A stretch of 64,000 bases of DNA from assembly GCA_965237635.1 (NCBI GenBank), contig CBDEFX010000001.1, forward strand, positions 1,860,001-1,924,000, written 5' to 3'. The stretch's first letter is position 1. Every line of letters begins with the position of its first letter. A model generated the notes under the pieces. It did no database searches. It was not told the DNA's origin and worked only from the letters and a program-made list of their open reading frames with translations. Shown one piece after another: positions 1 to 9,373 of this stretch. This stretch comes from CBDEFX01 sp965237635 (GTDB lineage Bacteria > Chloroflexota > Dehalococcoidia > Lucifugimonadales > CAUZJF01). The translations under genes were made by a program, and so were the position numbers.

Positions 1-1164
1 CTTCTGCCAGTCGTGGCCGTCGCCCTTCTCGGGGCGGCGGTCGCGACGCTCCCCCAAGCCGCCCTCGCCGACGACCACTGGCGAGACGAGATCGACTTCG
101 AGCTTACCGAGCCGGTGGAAGGCCGAAGGATATTCGTCGAGGGCCTGACCGTCTCCGGCGACCGCGCCGCCGTGACCCTTCGGGCCGCGACCGCCCTGGA
201 CATCCGGGTGCGGGCCTACGGCGGGCCGGAGGGAAGCTGGCTGCGCTTCTGGGGTTCGGCAAGCCTGGACGAGGGGGAGCGCATCGACTACTCGCTCCCC
301 CTGAACGGCCCCAGGCCGTCCTTCACCGTGTCCTGGGAGGACACACTCGGACAGGCCGGGGCCGTCACCTTCAAGGAAGCACAGCTTCCCTATCCCTTGC
401 CAGTCGTGGAGGGGGAGTTGTGTGACCTGCGTATGACTTCCCTGGGCTGGACGCCGGGAGCCGTCAACGGCGTCATCGAGTCGGAGTGCGCCGCCGTCGT
501 CGAGGAGCCGGTCGAGCTTCAGACGGTGGCCGGGCACGAGAGCGTCACCGAGACGGCCCTCATGGACGCCGGGGTGACGGCGATCTCCGGGACGGTCGCC
601 GCAGCCACCGGCGCGTCGCAGGCGAGCGTCCCCTTCGTCCCCAACGGCGAGACCCGCTTCCGGCTGCCCGTCGGGAATGGAGAGGCGATTCACGGCGTGA
701 CCGTGGACGTGAGCCTTGAGGCGTCCCTTCGCATCCCGCTTCCCCCGCTGACCATGCTCACCCACCACCCGGAGCGGACGGAGCGCCGCACGAAGACGGT
801 GAGCCTGTGGAGGCCGGGGACGAGCGAGACCGTCAGCGAGACGGTCGTCATCGAGAATCCAGACGGAACGACCACCGAGCGCGTCCTGTCGGCCACCCTG
901 TCGATACCCGGCGAGACGGTCCACCGGGACGTGACGCTGACCATAGTCCACCCGGAGCACGTCAAGGCCGAGACGGTGGAGCGAGAGCCGCTCGCCCGCA
1001 GCCGCCAGGAGCATTTGAGCCTTGCGTCCGGCGTGGGATCGGACGAACTCTACGCGGTCCTGGTCGTGCCGGAGCCCGAGCCGGAGGAGCCGCCCGCAGA
1101 GCAAGAGCCCGCAGACGACATGCGCAGCTGGTTCGACCTGCTCGGATGGGAGTGGCCCTGGTGA
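1..1164 (+). CDS. Conjugation-operon exported/membrane protein, C-terminal part (5' cut by window edge)
   Basis: The reading frame is open to the first base, so the start lies outside the window. The paralogue at 28713-30422 shows what is missing: an N-terminal PrgI-like part with two membrane helices and a basic linker. The visible part begins with a hydrophobic segment ending in an ALADDHW-like cleavage-type site. About 340 residues of beta-rich, Thr/Val/Glu-rich sequence follow, ending in a Pro/Glu-rich stretch and a Trp-rich tail (LGWEWPW). This layout suggests one membrane anchor and a large exported domain, perhaps a structural part of the transfer channel. Its TGA stop overlaps the GTG start of the next gene, so the two are probably translationally coupled. 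The role is inferred from position only; I recognise no characterised domain in the exported part. Confidence 0.75.
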   Translation, partial: LLPVVAVALLGAAVATLPQAALADDHWRDEIDFELTEPVEGRRIFVEGLTVSGDRAAVTLRAATALDIRVRAYGGPEGSWLRFWGSASLDEGERIDYSLPLNGPRPSFTVSWEDTLGQAGAVTFKEAQLPYPLPVVEGELCDLRMTSLGWTPGAVNGVIESECAAVVEEPVELQTVAGHESVTETALMDAGVTAISGTVAAATGASQASVPFVPNGETRFRLPVGNGEAIHGVTVDVSLEASLRIPLPPLTMLTHHPERTERRTKTVSLWRPGTSETVSETVVIENPDGTTTERVLSATLSIPGETVHRDVTLTIVHPEHVKAETVEREPLARSRQEHLSLASGVGSDELYAVLVVPEPEPEEPPAEQEPADDMRSWFDLLGWEWPW

Positions 1165-1478
1165 GGCGGGCCGCGACCCTGTTGCCGCTCACCGGCGCGG
1201 CCCTCGTCCTCATGGGGGCCGCGCCCGAAGAGGAAGCGATGCTTCACGCCTTCGACCGCGTGCTCACGGCGATGGCCTACGCGGGCTCCGGCCTGTGCTT
1301 CTTCGCCATCGTCTGGGCGGGGTTCGTCCTGATGGCCGAGGGAGCCGAGGAGCGCGGCGGGGGCAGGGCAAAGACCGCCGTCATCATGGCTGTGGTCGGC
1401 CTGGTGCTGGTGCTGTCTGCCAAGGGCGTCGCCGCCCTCCTGAGCCACGGCGTCATCCCGTCCTTTCCAACACCCTAG
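1161..1478 (+). CDS. Small pilin-like (TrbC/VirB2-type) membrane protein of the transfer operon
   Basis: About 105 residues. A signal-peptide-like start (Arg-Arg, then a hydrophobic core ending near GAAPEEE) is followed by two hydrophobic helices separated by a short Gly/Arg/Lys loop, the usual plan of VirB2/TrbC pilins. I chose the GTG at 1161, which overlaps the preceding TGA (GTGA) and has GGGAG eight bases upstream. An in-frame ATG at 1146 is possible but lacks a ribosome site. The paralogue at 28396-28716 has the same overlap. It sits directly before the VirB4 ATPase, which supports a channel or pilus role. Family assignment rests on topology and context, not on a diagnostic motif. Confidence 0.7.
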   Translation: MRRAATLLPLTGAALVLMGAAPEEEAMLHAFDRVLTAMAYAGSGLCFFAIVWAGFVLMAEGAEERGGGRAKTAVIMAVVGLVLVLSAKGVAALLSHGVIPSFPTP

Positions 1479-1497
1479 AGAAAAGGAATCGAGCGAA

Positions 1498-3681
1498 TTG
1501 AAGAAGCTGCCTGAAAACGCGAAACAGACCGAACCCAGGCCCCTGCCCGAGCTGCCCCTGTTCTTCATGCTGTCGCACCTGGACGACGACGGGCCGGTGC
1601 GCCTGGACGGGGTGAAGCTCGGCGTCTGCGAGGTGATGGGGCTGGAGATCGACGAGCCGAAGCTCGGAGCCTTCGCCGGGGCGCTCAACGCCCTGGACTT
1701 CCCGGCGCAGCTTCTCGTGCGCCAGCACCCGCCGCGCCTGGAACGCCTCAGAGAAGACCTGCAACGAGCGCAGCCGGACAACCTTCCCCCGCAGACGCGT
1801 GCGGCCTCCGAGTCGCTTGGGCGCCTGCTCACCGACCTTGAGGCCCGCGACGGCATCCTCGACCGGCGCTTCTACGCCGTATGCGAGTTCGCACGGGTTG
1901 ACGACCTTCGCGGCCTGCTTGCGAGGGCCGGGCTGTCCGTCCACCCCCTGAGAGGCCGACAGCTTCGGATGTTTTTCGTATCGGCCGCCCAAGGCGGCTC
2001 ACCGTCCGAGTTCGACGAGGAGACGCCCGTCGAGGCGGAGATCAACCGCCGCGACATGCGCGTCGGAGACCGGCTGGTCCGCTCCCTGCACCTGGGCCGC
2101 TGGCCCCGCTCCCTGGCCCCCGGCTTCCTGCAAGGGCTGATGGCGGCAGGAGCGCCGATGGACCTGTCCGTCCACGTCGGCCCGATACCGGCTGAGCAGG
2201 CGGCCCGCACGCTGGAGTGGCAGAAGGTCCGCTTCGAGTCGGCCCAGTCCCTCTCGTTCAAGCGGGGACGCACCATGTCCCCGGAGGCGGAGATCGCCCT
2301 GGAGGACGTGACCCGTCTCAGGGACGAGGTGCAGAGGGGCAGGGAGCGGCTGTTTCACGCCTCGCTGTCCGTCACCCTCCACGCCAGGGACGAGGCGTCG
2401 CTGAGGGAGATGACCCAGCGGGCGAAGGCCCACTTCGCCGCCACGTTGGGCAAGCTGGACGACCTGGCCTTCCGCCAGCGCGAGGGGCTGCTTTCGACTT
2501 TGCCCCTTGCCCTGAACGCCGTCGCCGAGTGGCGCACGCTGGACACGTCCAGCATTGCCCGCCTCTTCCCCTTCTCGCCGCCCGACCTGGACACCCGCAG
2601 CGGCACCCTCTACGGCATCGACATGCGGGCCTGCTCCCCGGTGGTCTACGACCCCTGGGACGGCACCCACCTGAACGCCAACACCGCCGTCCTCGCAAGG
2701 TCGGGCAGCGGCAAGAGCTTCGCCACCAAGCTGGGCGTGCTCAGGGGTTTGACGAGAGGCGTGACCGCCTACGTCATCGACCCGGAGGGCGAGTACGCGG
2801 ACATGGCCCGCGCAGCGGGAGGCAGAGTCCTCTCCCCCGGAGTGCCGGGCGAGGGCATGAACCCCTTCGTCATCGAGCGGGGCGACTCCGAGGAGATGCT
2901 CCAGCGCATCGGCAGCCTGAGAAGGCTCATCGAGGTGATGGTGGGAGAGAGTCTCGGCGCGGAGCGCAGGGCCTCCCTCGACCACGCCCTTGCGGGCTAC
3001 TACGCCCGGCCCCGCGAGCGAACCGGCTTCAGGGACTTCTATGACTATCTACAGCGAGACGAGGAGGGCGACCCCGGTCTGGCCCGCCTGCTGCGGCCCT
3101 TCGCCACCGGCAGCCTCCGGCACCTGCTGACCGACGAGGGCGACGACCTGCTGGGCAACGAGGCCCTGGTCACCGTCTTCGACCTGCGGCTCCTCGAACC
3201 CGAGCTCCGGCCCGCCGCCGCGATGGTCTGCACCGAGACGGTGTGGGCCGCCGCCGCCCAGGATCCCAAGCCCCGCCTGCTGGTGGTGGACGAGGTGTGG
3301 TCGATCATGCAGCACCCGGAGGGCGCGGCGTTCATGGTCAGCATGGCGAAGCGGGCCAGGAAGCACCGCCTGGGGTTGCAGTTCATCACCCAGGACGTCC
3401 AGGACCTCCTCTCCGAGGACTCCTCCCGCACCATCACCGGCCACTCAGGAAGGGCGCTCCTACAGAACGCCGCCTTCAAGCTGCTCTTGCAGCAGGACGC
3501 CGCGGCCATAAGCACGGTGGGCGACGCCTTCGACCTGCCGCAAGACCTACAGCGTTGGCTGCTCTCGTGCCCCAGGGGAGACGGGCTGCTTCTGGCGAAG
3601 GGGCACCGCTTTCCCGTACGCATCGAGGCCACCCCGGAGGAGACGGCGGTAATCGAGTGGAGGCCCGGAGCGCACAGGTAG
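1498..3681 (+). CDS. VirB4-like type IV secretion ATPase (copy 1)
   Basis: 727 residues. The C-terminal half carries a P-loop (GSGKS, about residue 402) in a typical VirB4 setting, a DPEGEY element shortly after it, and a Walker B segment (LLVVDEVWSIM, about residue 598) followed by a TQD sensor-like motif. The family powers assembly of and transport through conjugative type IV channels at the inner membrane. Translation appears to start at TTG (1498), preceded by an AAAAGGAA ribosome site; the paralogue at 26100-28376 also starts with TTG in the same context. The two copies are closely similar except at the N-terminus, where copy 2 has about 30 extra residues. It lies between the small pilin-like gene and the coupling-protein gene, the same order as in copy 2. 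Confidence 0.93.
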   Translation: MKKLPENAKQTEPRPLPELPLFFMLSHLDDDGPVRLDGVKLGVCEVMGLEIDEPKLGAFAGALNALDFPAQLLVRQHPPRLERLREDLQRAQPDNLPPQTRAASESLGRLLTDLEARDGILDRRFYAVCEFARVDDLRGLLARAGLSVHPLRGRQLRMFFVSAAQGGSPSEFDEETPVEAEINRRDMRVGDRLVRSLHLGRWPRSLAPGFLQGLMAAGAPMDLSVHVGPIPAEQAARTLEWQKVRFESAQSLSFKRGRTMSPEAEIALEDVTRLRDEVQRGRERLFHASLSVTLHARDEASLREMTQRAKAHFAATLGKLDDLAFRQREGLLSTLPLALNAVAEWRTLDTSSIARLFPFSPPDLDTRSGTLYGIDMRACSPVVYDPWDGTHLNANTAVLARSGSGKSFATKLGVLRGLTRGVTAYVIDPEGEYADMARAAGGRVLSPGVPGEGMNPFVIERGDSEEMLQRIGSLRRLIEVMVGESLGAERRASLDHALAGYYARPRERTGFRDFYDYLQRDEEGDPGLARLLRPFATGSLRHLLTDEGDDLLGNEALVTVFDLRLLEPELRPAAAMVCTETVWAAAAQDPKPRLLVVDEVWSIMQHPEGAAFMVSMAKRARKHRLGLQFITQDVQDLLSEDSSRTITGHSGRALLQNAAFKLLLQQDAAAISTVGDAFDLPQDLQRWLLSCPRGDGLLLAKGHRFPVRIEATPEETAVIEWRPGAHR

Positions 3682-3727
3682 ACCGGAGAGCACGCAGTCA
3701 ATAGCCCGTAGAGGAAGGAGTAGAGCA

Positions 3728-6317
3728 TTGAAGCTGAACACGAAGAACATCCTGTTTGGACACGACGAAGGAGAGAAAAACCCCGTCCTGCTGGCGGTGA
3801 CGCCCCCCAGGACGGGAGAGCGCACCCTGCTGGGCGTGGAGAACCTGCTCCAGTCCATCGCCGTCCCGGAACCCTTCTCCCTGGAGCTGGCCGGGGACAT
3901 GGACGGCGTGACCCTCATGGCCCGCTGCCTCGACGACCGGGTGGTGCGGGGCCAGCTCTCCGCCCACTACCCCCAGGCCCGCATCCGCAGGGTGGACCCC
4001 GGCGACGATCCCCTACGACTCGGAGAAGGGGAACAGGCGTGGTCGATGACCCTGCGGTCCGACGGCCCCGAGTACGTGCCCCTGCGCACCTTCCGGGACG
4101 ACGACCTGCTCGACCCCGGCTCAGACCCTCTCATCGCCCTGATGGGGGCGCTCTCCGCCCTCAACGAGGGGGAGCGGGTGGTGGCGCGGCTGATGCTGCG
4201 CTCCCTCGGCCCCGACTGGTCGCAGGGACACATGGACAAGGCCCACAAGCGGCCCGGCATGGAGCCGCGAGAGCCCGCCTACACCATCCAGACCAAGCCG
4301 TTGCAACTGGACGGGGTGACGATGGCGGTGCTCGGCATCGGCGCCCTGGCCGCCCTCAAGGGCTACCTGTGGGTGCAGGACGGGGAGATATGGAAGGCCG
4401 CGCTCCTGGGCCATTGGCACGGCCCTGGGGCTGGCCGCAGGCGGCTGGGCGTGGTGGCGTTGGAAGAGGGCCAGAAACCGCGTCGAGGACCCGATCCTGA
4501 TAGGGGAGAAGGTCTCCCGCATCGCCTTCGACGCGGAGATACAGGTCACCGCGTTGCTGCCCGCCGACACGGGACCGCATCGCGTTAGCGAGCTTCTCGG
4601 GCCGGCGGCCGCCGCCTACCGCCACTTCGACAACCCCGCAGGAGCGCGGTTCAGGGTGGGCAAGGTCCGGCCCGCCGCGCCCGACCCGGACATGCTGGAC
4701 CCCGCAGGCCCCGGCCTATTCGGAAAGAGGAGCGTCCTGGGAGTCCGCGAGGTCGCCTGCCTGTGGCACCCGCCCGGAGCCGGTGACGAGACGCCCCTGG
4801 TGGAGCGCTCCGGCGCAAGAGGGCTCATCCCCACGGCCAGGGGAATCAGGGGGGGAGCGCTGGTGGGCGACACCACGGCCGGCAAACCCACGCCCGTCCA
4901 CTTCCCCGACGACCTGCTCAGGCGGCACCACCTCTACGTCGCCCGCACCCGCATGGGCAAGTCCACCCTCATGCACCACGTCGCCGTCCACAAGATGAGG
5001 GAGAAGGCGGCGGGCAGGGACCCGGACGCCATCGTCGTCATAGACCCCCACACCGATCTCGTGGACGGCATCCTCGAACACGTCCCCGAATCGCTCATCG
5101 ACCGGGTGCGGCTGATCGACCTGTCCGACGCGTCGCGCTCCCCCGGCATCAACCTGCTCGACACCCGCGTCTTCTCCGACCGGGACCGCACCGCCGACTC
5201 GGTGGTGCGCGTCGCAAAGGGCCTGTGGGAGCAGTGGGGTCCGAGGATGCAGTCCATCCTCGAACAGACCGTCAAGACCCTCCACGAGGCCAACGAGCAC
5301 CCCGCCACCGACGAGCGCGAGCAGCACACCATCCTCGACGGGCTGCGCCTGCTGTCCGACGACCCCTACCGCAACTCCGTCCTGGCGAAGGTGACCGACC
5401 CCTACCTGCTGGAGTGGTGGGCCAGGGACTTCGGGAGCTGGCACCGCCAGTACCGCGCCGAGGCCCTCGCCCCGGTGCAGACCCGTCTCTCCTACTACGC
5501 ATCCTCCAAGCGGGCGCGGGCCATCCTGGGCCAGCGCCGCTCCACCATCGACCTGCGGGAGACCATCCTCGACGGCGGCGTCCTCCTGGTCTCCACCTCC
5601 CAGGGAACGGTGGGGAGGGACGTGGCCGCCCTGGTGGGCGCGTCCCTGCTCAACCTGGTGGACGCGGTGATCCGTGAGCAGGGTAGCTTGTCCCTTAGAG
5701 AGCGTCGCGGGGCGCTGGTGATCGTGGACGAGATGCAGTCGATGCCCGGCGTGGACTACGAGTCGATGCTCAGCGAGCTGGGCAAGTTCGGCGCGTCCTT
5801 CGTGCTGGCGACACAGAGCCTGGCCAAGCTCGAAGACCTCTCCCGCACCATGCGCGACACCCTGCTCGCCAACGTGGGATGCCTGGCCGTCTTCCAGGTG
5901 GCCGGGTCCGACGCCCGCCACCTTGTGTGGGAGCTGGGCAAGGACCGGGTGACCGAGGAGGACGTCGTGTCGCTCCCCGTCCACCAATGCTACGTCAGAG
6001 CCACCGTCGGCACGGAGCGGATGGACGCCTTCTCGATGGAGGTGAGGAAGCCGGAGGTGGGAGACCGGGAGAGGGCAGGCCGCATCCGCAAGGCGGCCTC
6101 CGCCTACACCGTATCGGCCCAACAGCTCGGCTACGGCGAGGCCGAAGGCCATGGGAAGGTGCACGAGTTCCGCAGGGGCGTCGAGGCCCTGAAAGAGGAC
6201 GAGAGCCCCACGACGGAGCCGAAGAAGAAGACTCCCCACGGCCCGGAGCGGTGGAAGCGGACCAGCAGGCGCAGGGCGCAGAGGAAGGAGGGTCCAGATG
6301 AAGACCACCGGAAGTGA
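3728..6317 (+). pseudogene. VirD4/TraD-like coupling ATPase (copy 1), split by a one-base insertion
   Basis: The N-terminal reading frame runs from a TTG at 3728 to 4588 and the C-terminal frame from about 4412 to 6317. Compared with the intact 843-residue paralogue at 23552-26083, the frames join if one C near 4411-4412 (GGGCCATTGG) is removed, giving Leu-Leu-Gly-Ile-Gly. The rest is well conserved: two hydrophobic segments about residues 200-240, a P-loop (RMGKST) and a Walker B motif (VIVDEMQSMPG) followed by a TQS sensor. Such proteins couple the processed DNA to the secretion channel at the inner membrane. The strong conservation on both sides suggests either a very recent mutation or a sequencing error. 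The next gene starts 20 bases before the stop. Confidence 0.85.
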
Positions 6318-7929
6318 GCGGGAGACGCTCAGCCTCCTTGCGTCGTGCCCCTTCATCGACCGGCTGGAGCTGGCCGCCATATCCGGCTCGTCCAGGAGCG
6401 CGGTCTATGAGGCGGTCGGCGGGCTGGAAGACCGGGGCTTCATCGCATACATCACCCACGCGGCGGACCTGATACCGCCGACCCGCCGCTACCGCCTCAC
6501 CGGCAAGGGGCTGCGCACGCTCGCCGAGGCCGAGGGCTCCACTCTCGACGACCTGCTGCGCTCCCGCCCCGTCTCCGTCAAGTGGCTGCGGCTTCTGATG
6601 GACCGGCTCGACGCCCTCGCCGTCGTCTACCGCCTGGCCTCGACCGTAGCCAGCGTGGCATACCCCGTCAGCCTGCGGCTGTACCGAGCCGGACCCCTCG
6701 ACTCCGCCATGATCCTCCCCGAAGGGCGCACCGTGGGGATCGTCAGACAGGGACACGCCGCCGACAGGACGGGCTTCTCACGGCGGCTCTGGAAGCTGCG
6801 AGACGAGCCGCGACCCGGAACGGTCCTCGTCCTGGTCACCGACGAGGTGCGGCTGAGACACGCCCGCAAGATGCTGCCCCGCACCGTGGAGGCGCTACTG
6901 GCCCTGGAGCGGGACGCGGCCCTCGCCGGACCCGAAGACGAGGTATGGCGCCCCGCCGCCTCCGGCCCCGCCGTGGGCCTGTGGAACGCCCTGGGGCAGC
7001 TGGCTCCCGGAGGCAGGCTTCCGGAGGAGGACCCGCCCTCGAAGGCGGACGTGCCCGGCGACGACGCGCCGGACTCCGACCGCGCGCTGCCCGTCCTGCT
7101 CAGGCCCGCAGAGAAGCGCGCCCTCGACCTCATCTTCGACTGGCCCTGGATGCTCCGCAAGGAGCTGGCCAGCCTGATGGACGTCTCGCCGCGCCGCGCT
7201 TCCCAGATCGTCAACCCCCTCGAAGGGTTCGGCCTCGTGACCCGCCCCATAGACGGGAGCGGACGGCTCGCCCTCACCGACCGGGGCGTGGCGCTCCTGG
7301 CGCGAAGGGACCGCACCTCCGTCGCCGTGGCGAGGAGGCGGTGGAGCGTCGCCCCCGTGGACTATGAGGCCCCGCTGGAGTGGCGCAACGTGACTGGCGG
7401 CAGGAGCAGGCAGCTTCTCAGGAACATCGAGCACACGGCAGCCGTCCACGCCTTCGTCGCAGCCCTCGCAAGGCAGGCCCACGCCCTGGGGTGGGAGCTG
7501 GCCCAGATCGACCCGCCCGGGAGCGCCTCACGCCACTTCAGGCACGAGGGCGGCGCTCGCTCGGTCAACCCCGACGCCTTCGGCGTCCTGCAAAGAGGCC
7601 CGGCGAGCTGGAGCTTCTTCCTGGAGTGGGAGCGCCGCGCCGTGCGCCCCTCGACGATGGCGACCAGGCTTGCTCCCTATCTGCGCTACTACTCATCCCA
7701 CATTCCCATCGACGACCACGGCGCGAGGCCATCCGTCCTCATCGTCTTCGACGACGACATCGCCGCCGCCAACTTCCTGAGAGTGGCGCGGGACGAGATG
7801 GACCGCACCGGGGTCAGAGTCCCCCTGTGGGTCTCCCACAGGAAGGCCATCCACGCGCTCGGCCCGTTGGGACGGGCGTGGAGGACTCCCAGCGACTGGG
7901 AGCCCGCCCACGTCCTCCTGACTCGCTGA
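6298..7929 (+). CDS. Replication-relaxation (Replic_Relax)-like DNA-binding protein (copy 1)
   Basis: 543 residues. Residues about 10-80 and 265-340 look like two winged-helix units (each with an Ala-Ser or Ser-Arg recognition helix and a 'LTDRG'/'LTGKG' wing). The C-terminal third has the His-Thr-Ala-Ala-Val-His segment, a Pro-Asp/Asn-Pro-Asp element and a Phe-Leu-Glu-Trp-Glu stretch of the kind seen in Replic_Relax plasmid proteins. It follows the coupling-protein gene and overlaps it by 20 bases; the second copy has the same neighbour with an ATGA overlap. It probably binds transfer or replication DNA, and no classical relaxase is visible nearby. The assignment is from remembered family features, so moderate confidence. 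Confidence 0.65.
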   Translation: MKTTGSERETLSLLASCPFIDRLELAAISGSSRSAVYEAVGGLEDRGFIAYITHAADLIPPTRRYRLTGKGLRTLAEAEGSTLDDLLRSRPVSVKWLRLLMDRLDALAVVYRLASTVASVAYPVSLRLYRAGPLDSAMILPEGRTVGIVRQGHAADRTGFSRRLWKLRDEPRPGTVLVLVTDEVRLRHARKMLPRTVEALLALERDAALAGPEDEVWRPAASGPAVGLWNALGQLAPGGRLPEEDPPSKADVPGDDAPDSDRALPVLLRPAEKRALDLIFDWPWMLRKELASLMDVSPRRASQIVNPLEGFGLVTRPIDGSGRLALTDRGVALLARRDRTSVAVARRRWSVAPVDYEAPLEWRNVTGGRSRQLLRNIEHTAAVHAFVAALARQAHALGWELAQIDPPGSASRHFRHEGGARSVNPDAFGVLQRGPASWSFFLEWERRAVRPSTMATRLAPYLRYYSSHIPIDDHGARPSVLIVFDDDIAAANFLRVARDEMDRTGVRVPLWVSHRKAIHALGPLGRAWRTPSDWEPAHVLLTR

Positions 7930-7996
7930 ACACCCGGCACGGGGCGTGAGTGGAGCGGCGGCTCCCGCCCCGTCCTGAAAGGAGGTCATAAACAAC

Positions 7997-8290
7997 ATGG
8001 CAACGAACCGGACAGAAGAACCGAGAGGCCGCCGGAGGCGGGGCGAACGCTCAGCCGTGCGCCTCGACACCCAGGCACTCTGGGCGCGGCTGGCGCTGCT
8101 GAACCGCTCCCAGAACTGGCTCGCCGACCAGATAGGCATCAGCTCCGGCTACATGTCCAAGCTGGTCACAGTAGGCCGCGCACCCTCCGGCCGCATCCGC
8201 CAAAGGATGCTCCAGGCCCTCGGAGTGGAGGACTTTCACGAGCTCTTCAAGCTCGACGAGGAGGAGGAAGACCAAGATGGAAAACCATGA
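7997..8290 (+). CDS. XRE-family HTH protein (copy 1)
   Basis: 97 residues. An Arg-rich N-terminus is followed by a clear helix-turn-helix of the XRE/Cro type (SQNWLADQIGISSGYMSKLV, about residues 38-57) and a leucine-rich C-terminal helix. An AAAGGAGG ribosome site at 7979-7986 lies upstream of the ATG. The paralogue is at 21547-21831. The last 14 bases overlap the next gene, an arrangement also kept in the second copy, so the two HTH proteins are probably made together. A role as repressor of the transfer operon is plausible but inferred. Confidence 0.85.
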   Translation: MATNRTEEPRGRRRRGERSAVRLDTQALWARLALLNRSQNWLADQIGISSGYMSKLVTVGRAPSGRIRQRMLQALGVEDFHELFKLDEEEEDQDGKP

Positions 8291-8648
8291 CGACTCGCGG
8301 CACGGCAACGGCGAGGAGGCCGGCATCATGATCGCCGGCCGCATCGCGCCCTACCAGAGCGGCGTCCTGCCCAGGGACTTCCCGCAGCGCCTCGAAAGGC
8401 TCCGGGAGGCCAGCGGACTCACCTGGAACGCCTTCGCCGACGCCATCGGCATCGACAAGAAGCGCGTGCACAGGTGGCGCAAGCGCAAGAAGGACGTCAA
8501 GAAGCCCGTCAAGCCCGCCAAGCCCGACAGCGGAGGGTTCTACGCCCTGGTGAAGATAGCAGCCCTCATACCGGGGGGCCTCGACATCCTCATGGGCGAG
8601 GGATTCCAGCTGTACCTCTTGCAGGACTGGCAGGACCGGCAGGACTGA
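8277..8648 (+). CDS. HTH protein of the 'DFPQRLERLREASGL' type (copy 1)
   Basis: 123 residues. After a variable N-terminus comes a conserved block with DFPQRLERL, an Ala-Ser-Gly-Leu-Thr-Trp segment and an XRE-like helix-turn-helix (FADAIGIDKKRVHRWRK). A Lys/Pro-rich insert and a hydrophobic helix follow. Its counterpart is at 21231-21560; related small proteins are at 8656-8958 and 56575-56961, so this is an expanded family on the element. It starts inside the previous HTH gene. Likely a DNA-binding regulator; the target is unknown. Confidence 0.8.
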   Translation: MENHDDSRHGNGEEAGIMIAGRIAPYQSGVLPRDFPQRLERLREASGLTWNAFADAIGIDKKRVHRWRKRKKDVKKPVKPAKPDSGGFYALVKIAALIPGGLDILMGEGFQLYLLQDWQDRQD

Positions 8649-8655
8649 GACCCTG

Positions 8656-8958
8656 ATGTCATGCCAGCCCACCCATCGCGGGAGCGTTCGACGCGACGCC
8701 TTCCCGGACGACTTTCCCCAGGCCCTGGAACGCTTCAAGAAGGCTTCCGGGATGACCTGGGACGAGATCGCCTGGCTGCTCGGAACGACCACCGCCACCC
8801 TGTGGCGATGGCGAAAGAAGGGGATCAGGCCCAGCGCCCACTATCTCCTCGCCCTACAGGACCTGGCCGTCGGCATGGGACTCGGGCACATGCTGCCCAC
8901 CATAAGAGTCATAAACGTGCCCGCCCACGGTCCGGGGGACCGCATCCGGGCTGAATAG
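8656..8958 (+). CDS. Small HTH protein of the same family
   Basis: 100 residues containing DDFPQALERF, the Ala-Ser-Gly-Met-Thr-Trp segment and the HTH core (IAWLLGTTTATLWRWRKKG). It ends in a hydrophobic helix with Gly-Leu-Gly-His-Met-Leu, a tail shared with the distant copy at 56575-56961 (GLGHLF). It follows the preceding HTH gene after only seven bases, so it is part of the same transcript. No counterpart remains at the matching place in the second operon copy. Presumably a regulator. Confidence 0.78.
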   Translation: MSCQPTHRGSVRRDAFPDDFPQALERFKKASGMTWDEIAWLLGTTTATLWRWRKKGIRPSAHYLLALQDLAVGMGLGHMLPTIRVINVPAHGPGDRIRAE

Positions 8959-8961
8959 GAC

Positions 8962-8984
8962 GCGGGGGCCTGCGCAGCCCCCGC
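8962..8984 (+). terminator. GC-rich hairpin after the HTH genes
   Basis: A perfect eight-base inverted repeat (GCGGGGGC / GCCCCCGC) with a seven-base loop lies just after the stop at 8958. No U-run follows, so it may be a processing or pausing hairpin instead of a strong intrinsic terminator. Confidence 0.45.
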
Positions 8985-9145
8985 AGAGGACAGCTCCTCA
9001 CCTTCACCAACGCTCGCACCGAGGTGCGAAGGGAGTACGACCGCTAACGAGGCAAACACGAAAGACCGGCGGCTTCCGAAAAAGCCGATGGGGTGAGCGC
9101 AGGGGCCACCTGCGCCCCGCGACTGGACCGATGGAATAGACCTAT

Positions 9146-9373
9146 ATGAAGGATAAGAAGAGACAGGACAGACGGGGGAAGCCCCACAGCGACGCCTCGG
9201 AGATCGGCGTGGTCAGGGTCTTCTCCAACCCCGGCCCCGACGCCGAGGACCGGCTGCGACGCCTCTTCTCCCTCCTGGTCAAGTACGCCACCCAGGACAG
9301 GGAAGCCGCGCCGGAGAAGGACTCTCCCTCAGACTCCCCGCATACGGGGGACGGCAGCGAGGAGGAAGGCTGA
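9146..9373 (+). CDS. Small charged protein of unknown function (copy 1)
   Basis: 75 residues, basic at the start (MKDKKRQDRR) and acidic at the end (GDGSEEEG). No domain recognised. Its TGA overlaps the ATG of the PP-loop gene (TGATG), implying coupled translation. A similar gene at 20853-21071, with a similar basic start and a NGSEEVN end, precedes the scar of the same enzyme in the second operon copy. That conserved pairing supports it being a real gene linked to the PP-loop enzyme. Confidence 0.65.
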   Translation: MKDKKRQDRRGKPHSDASEIGVVRVFSNPGPDAEDRLRRLFSLLVKYATQDREAAPEKDSPSDSPHTGDGSEEEG

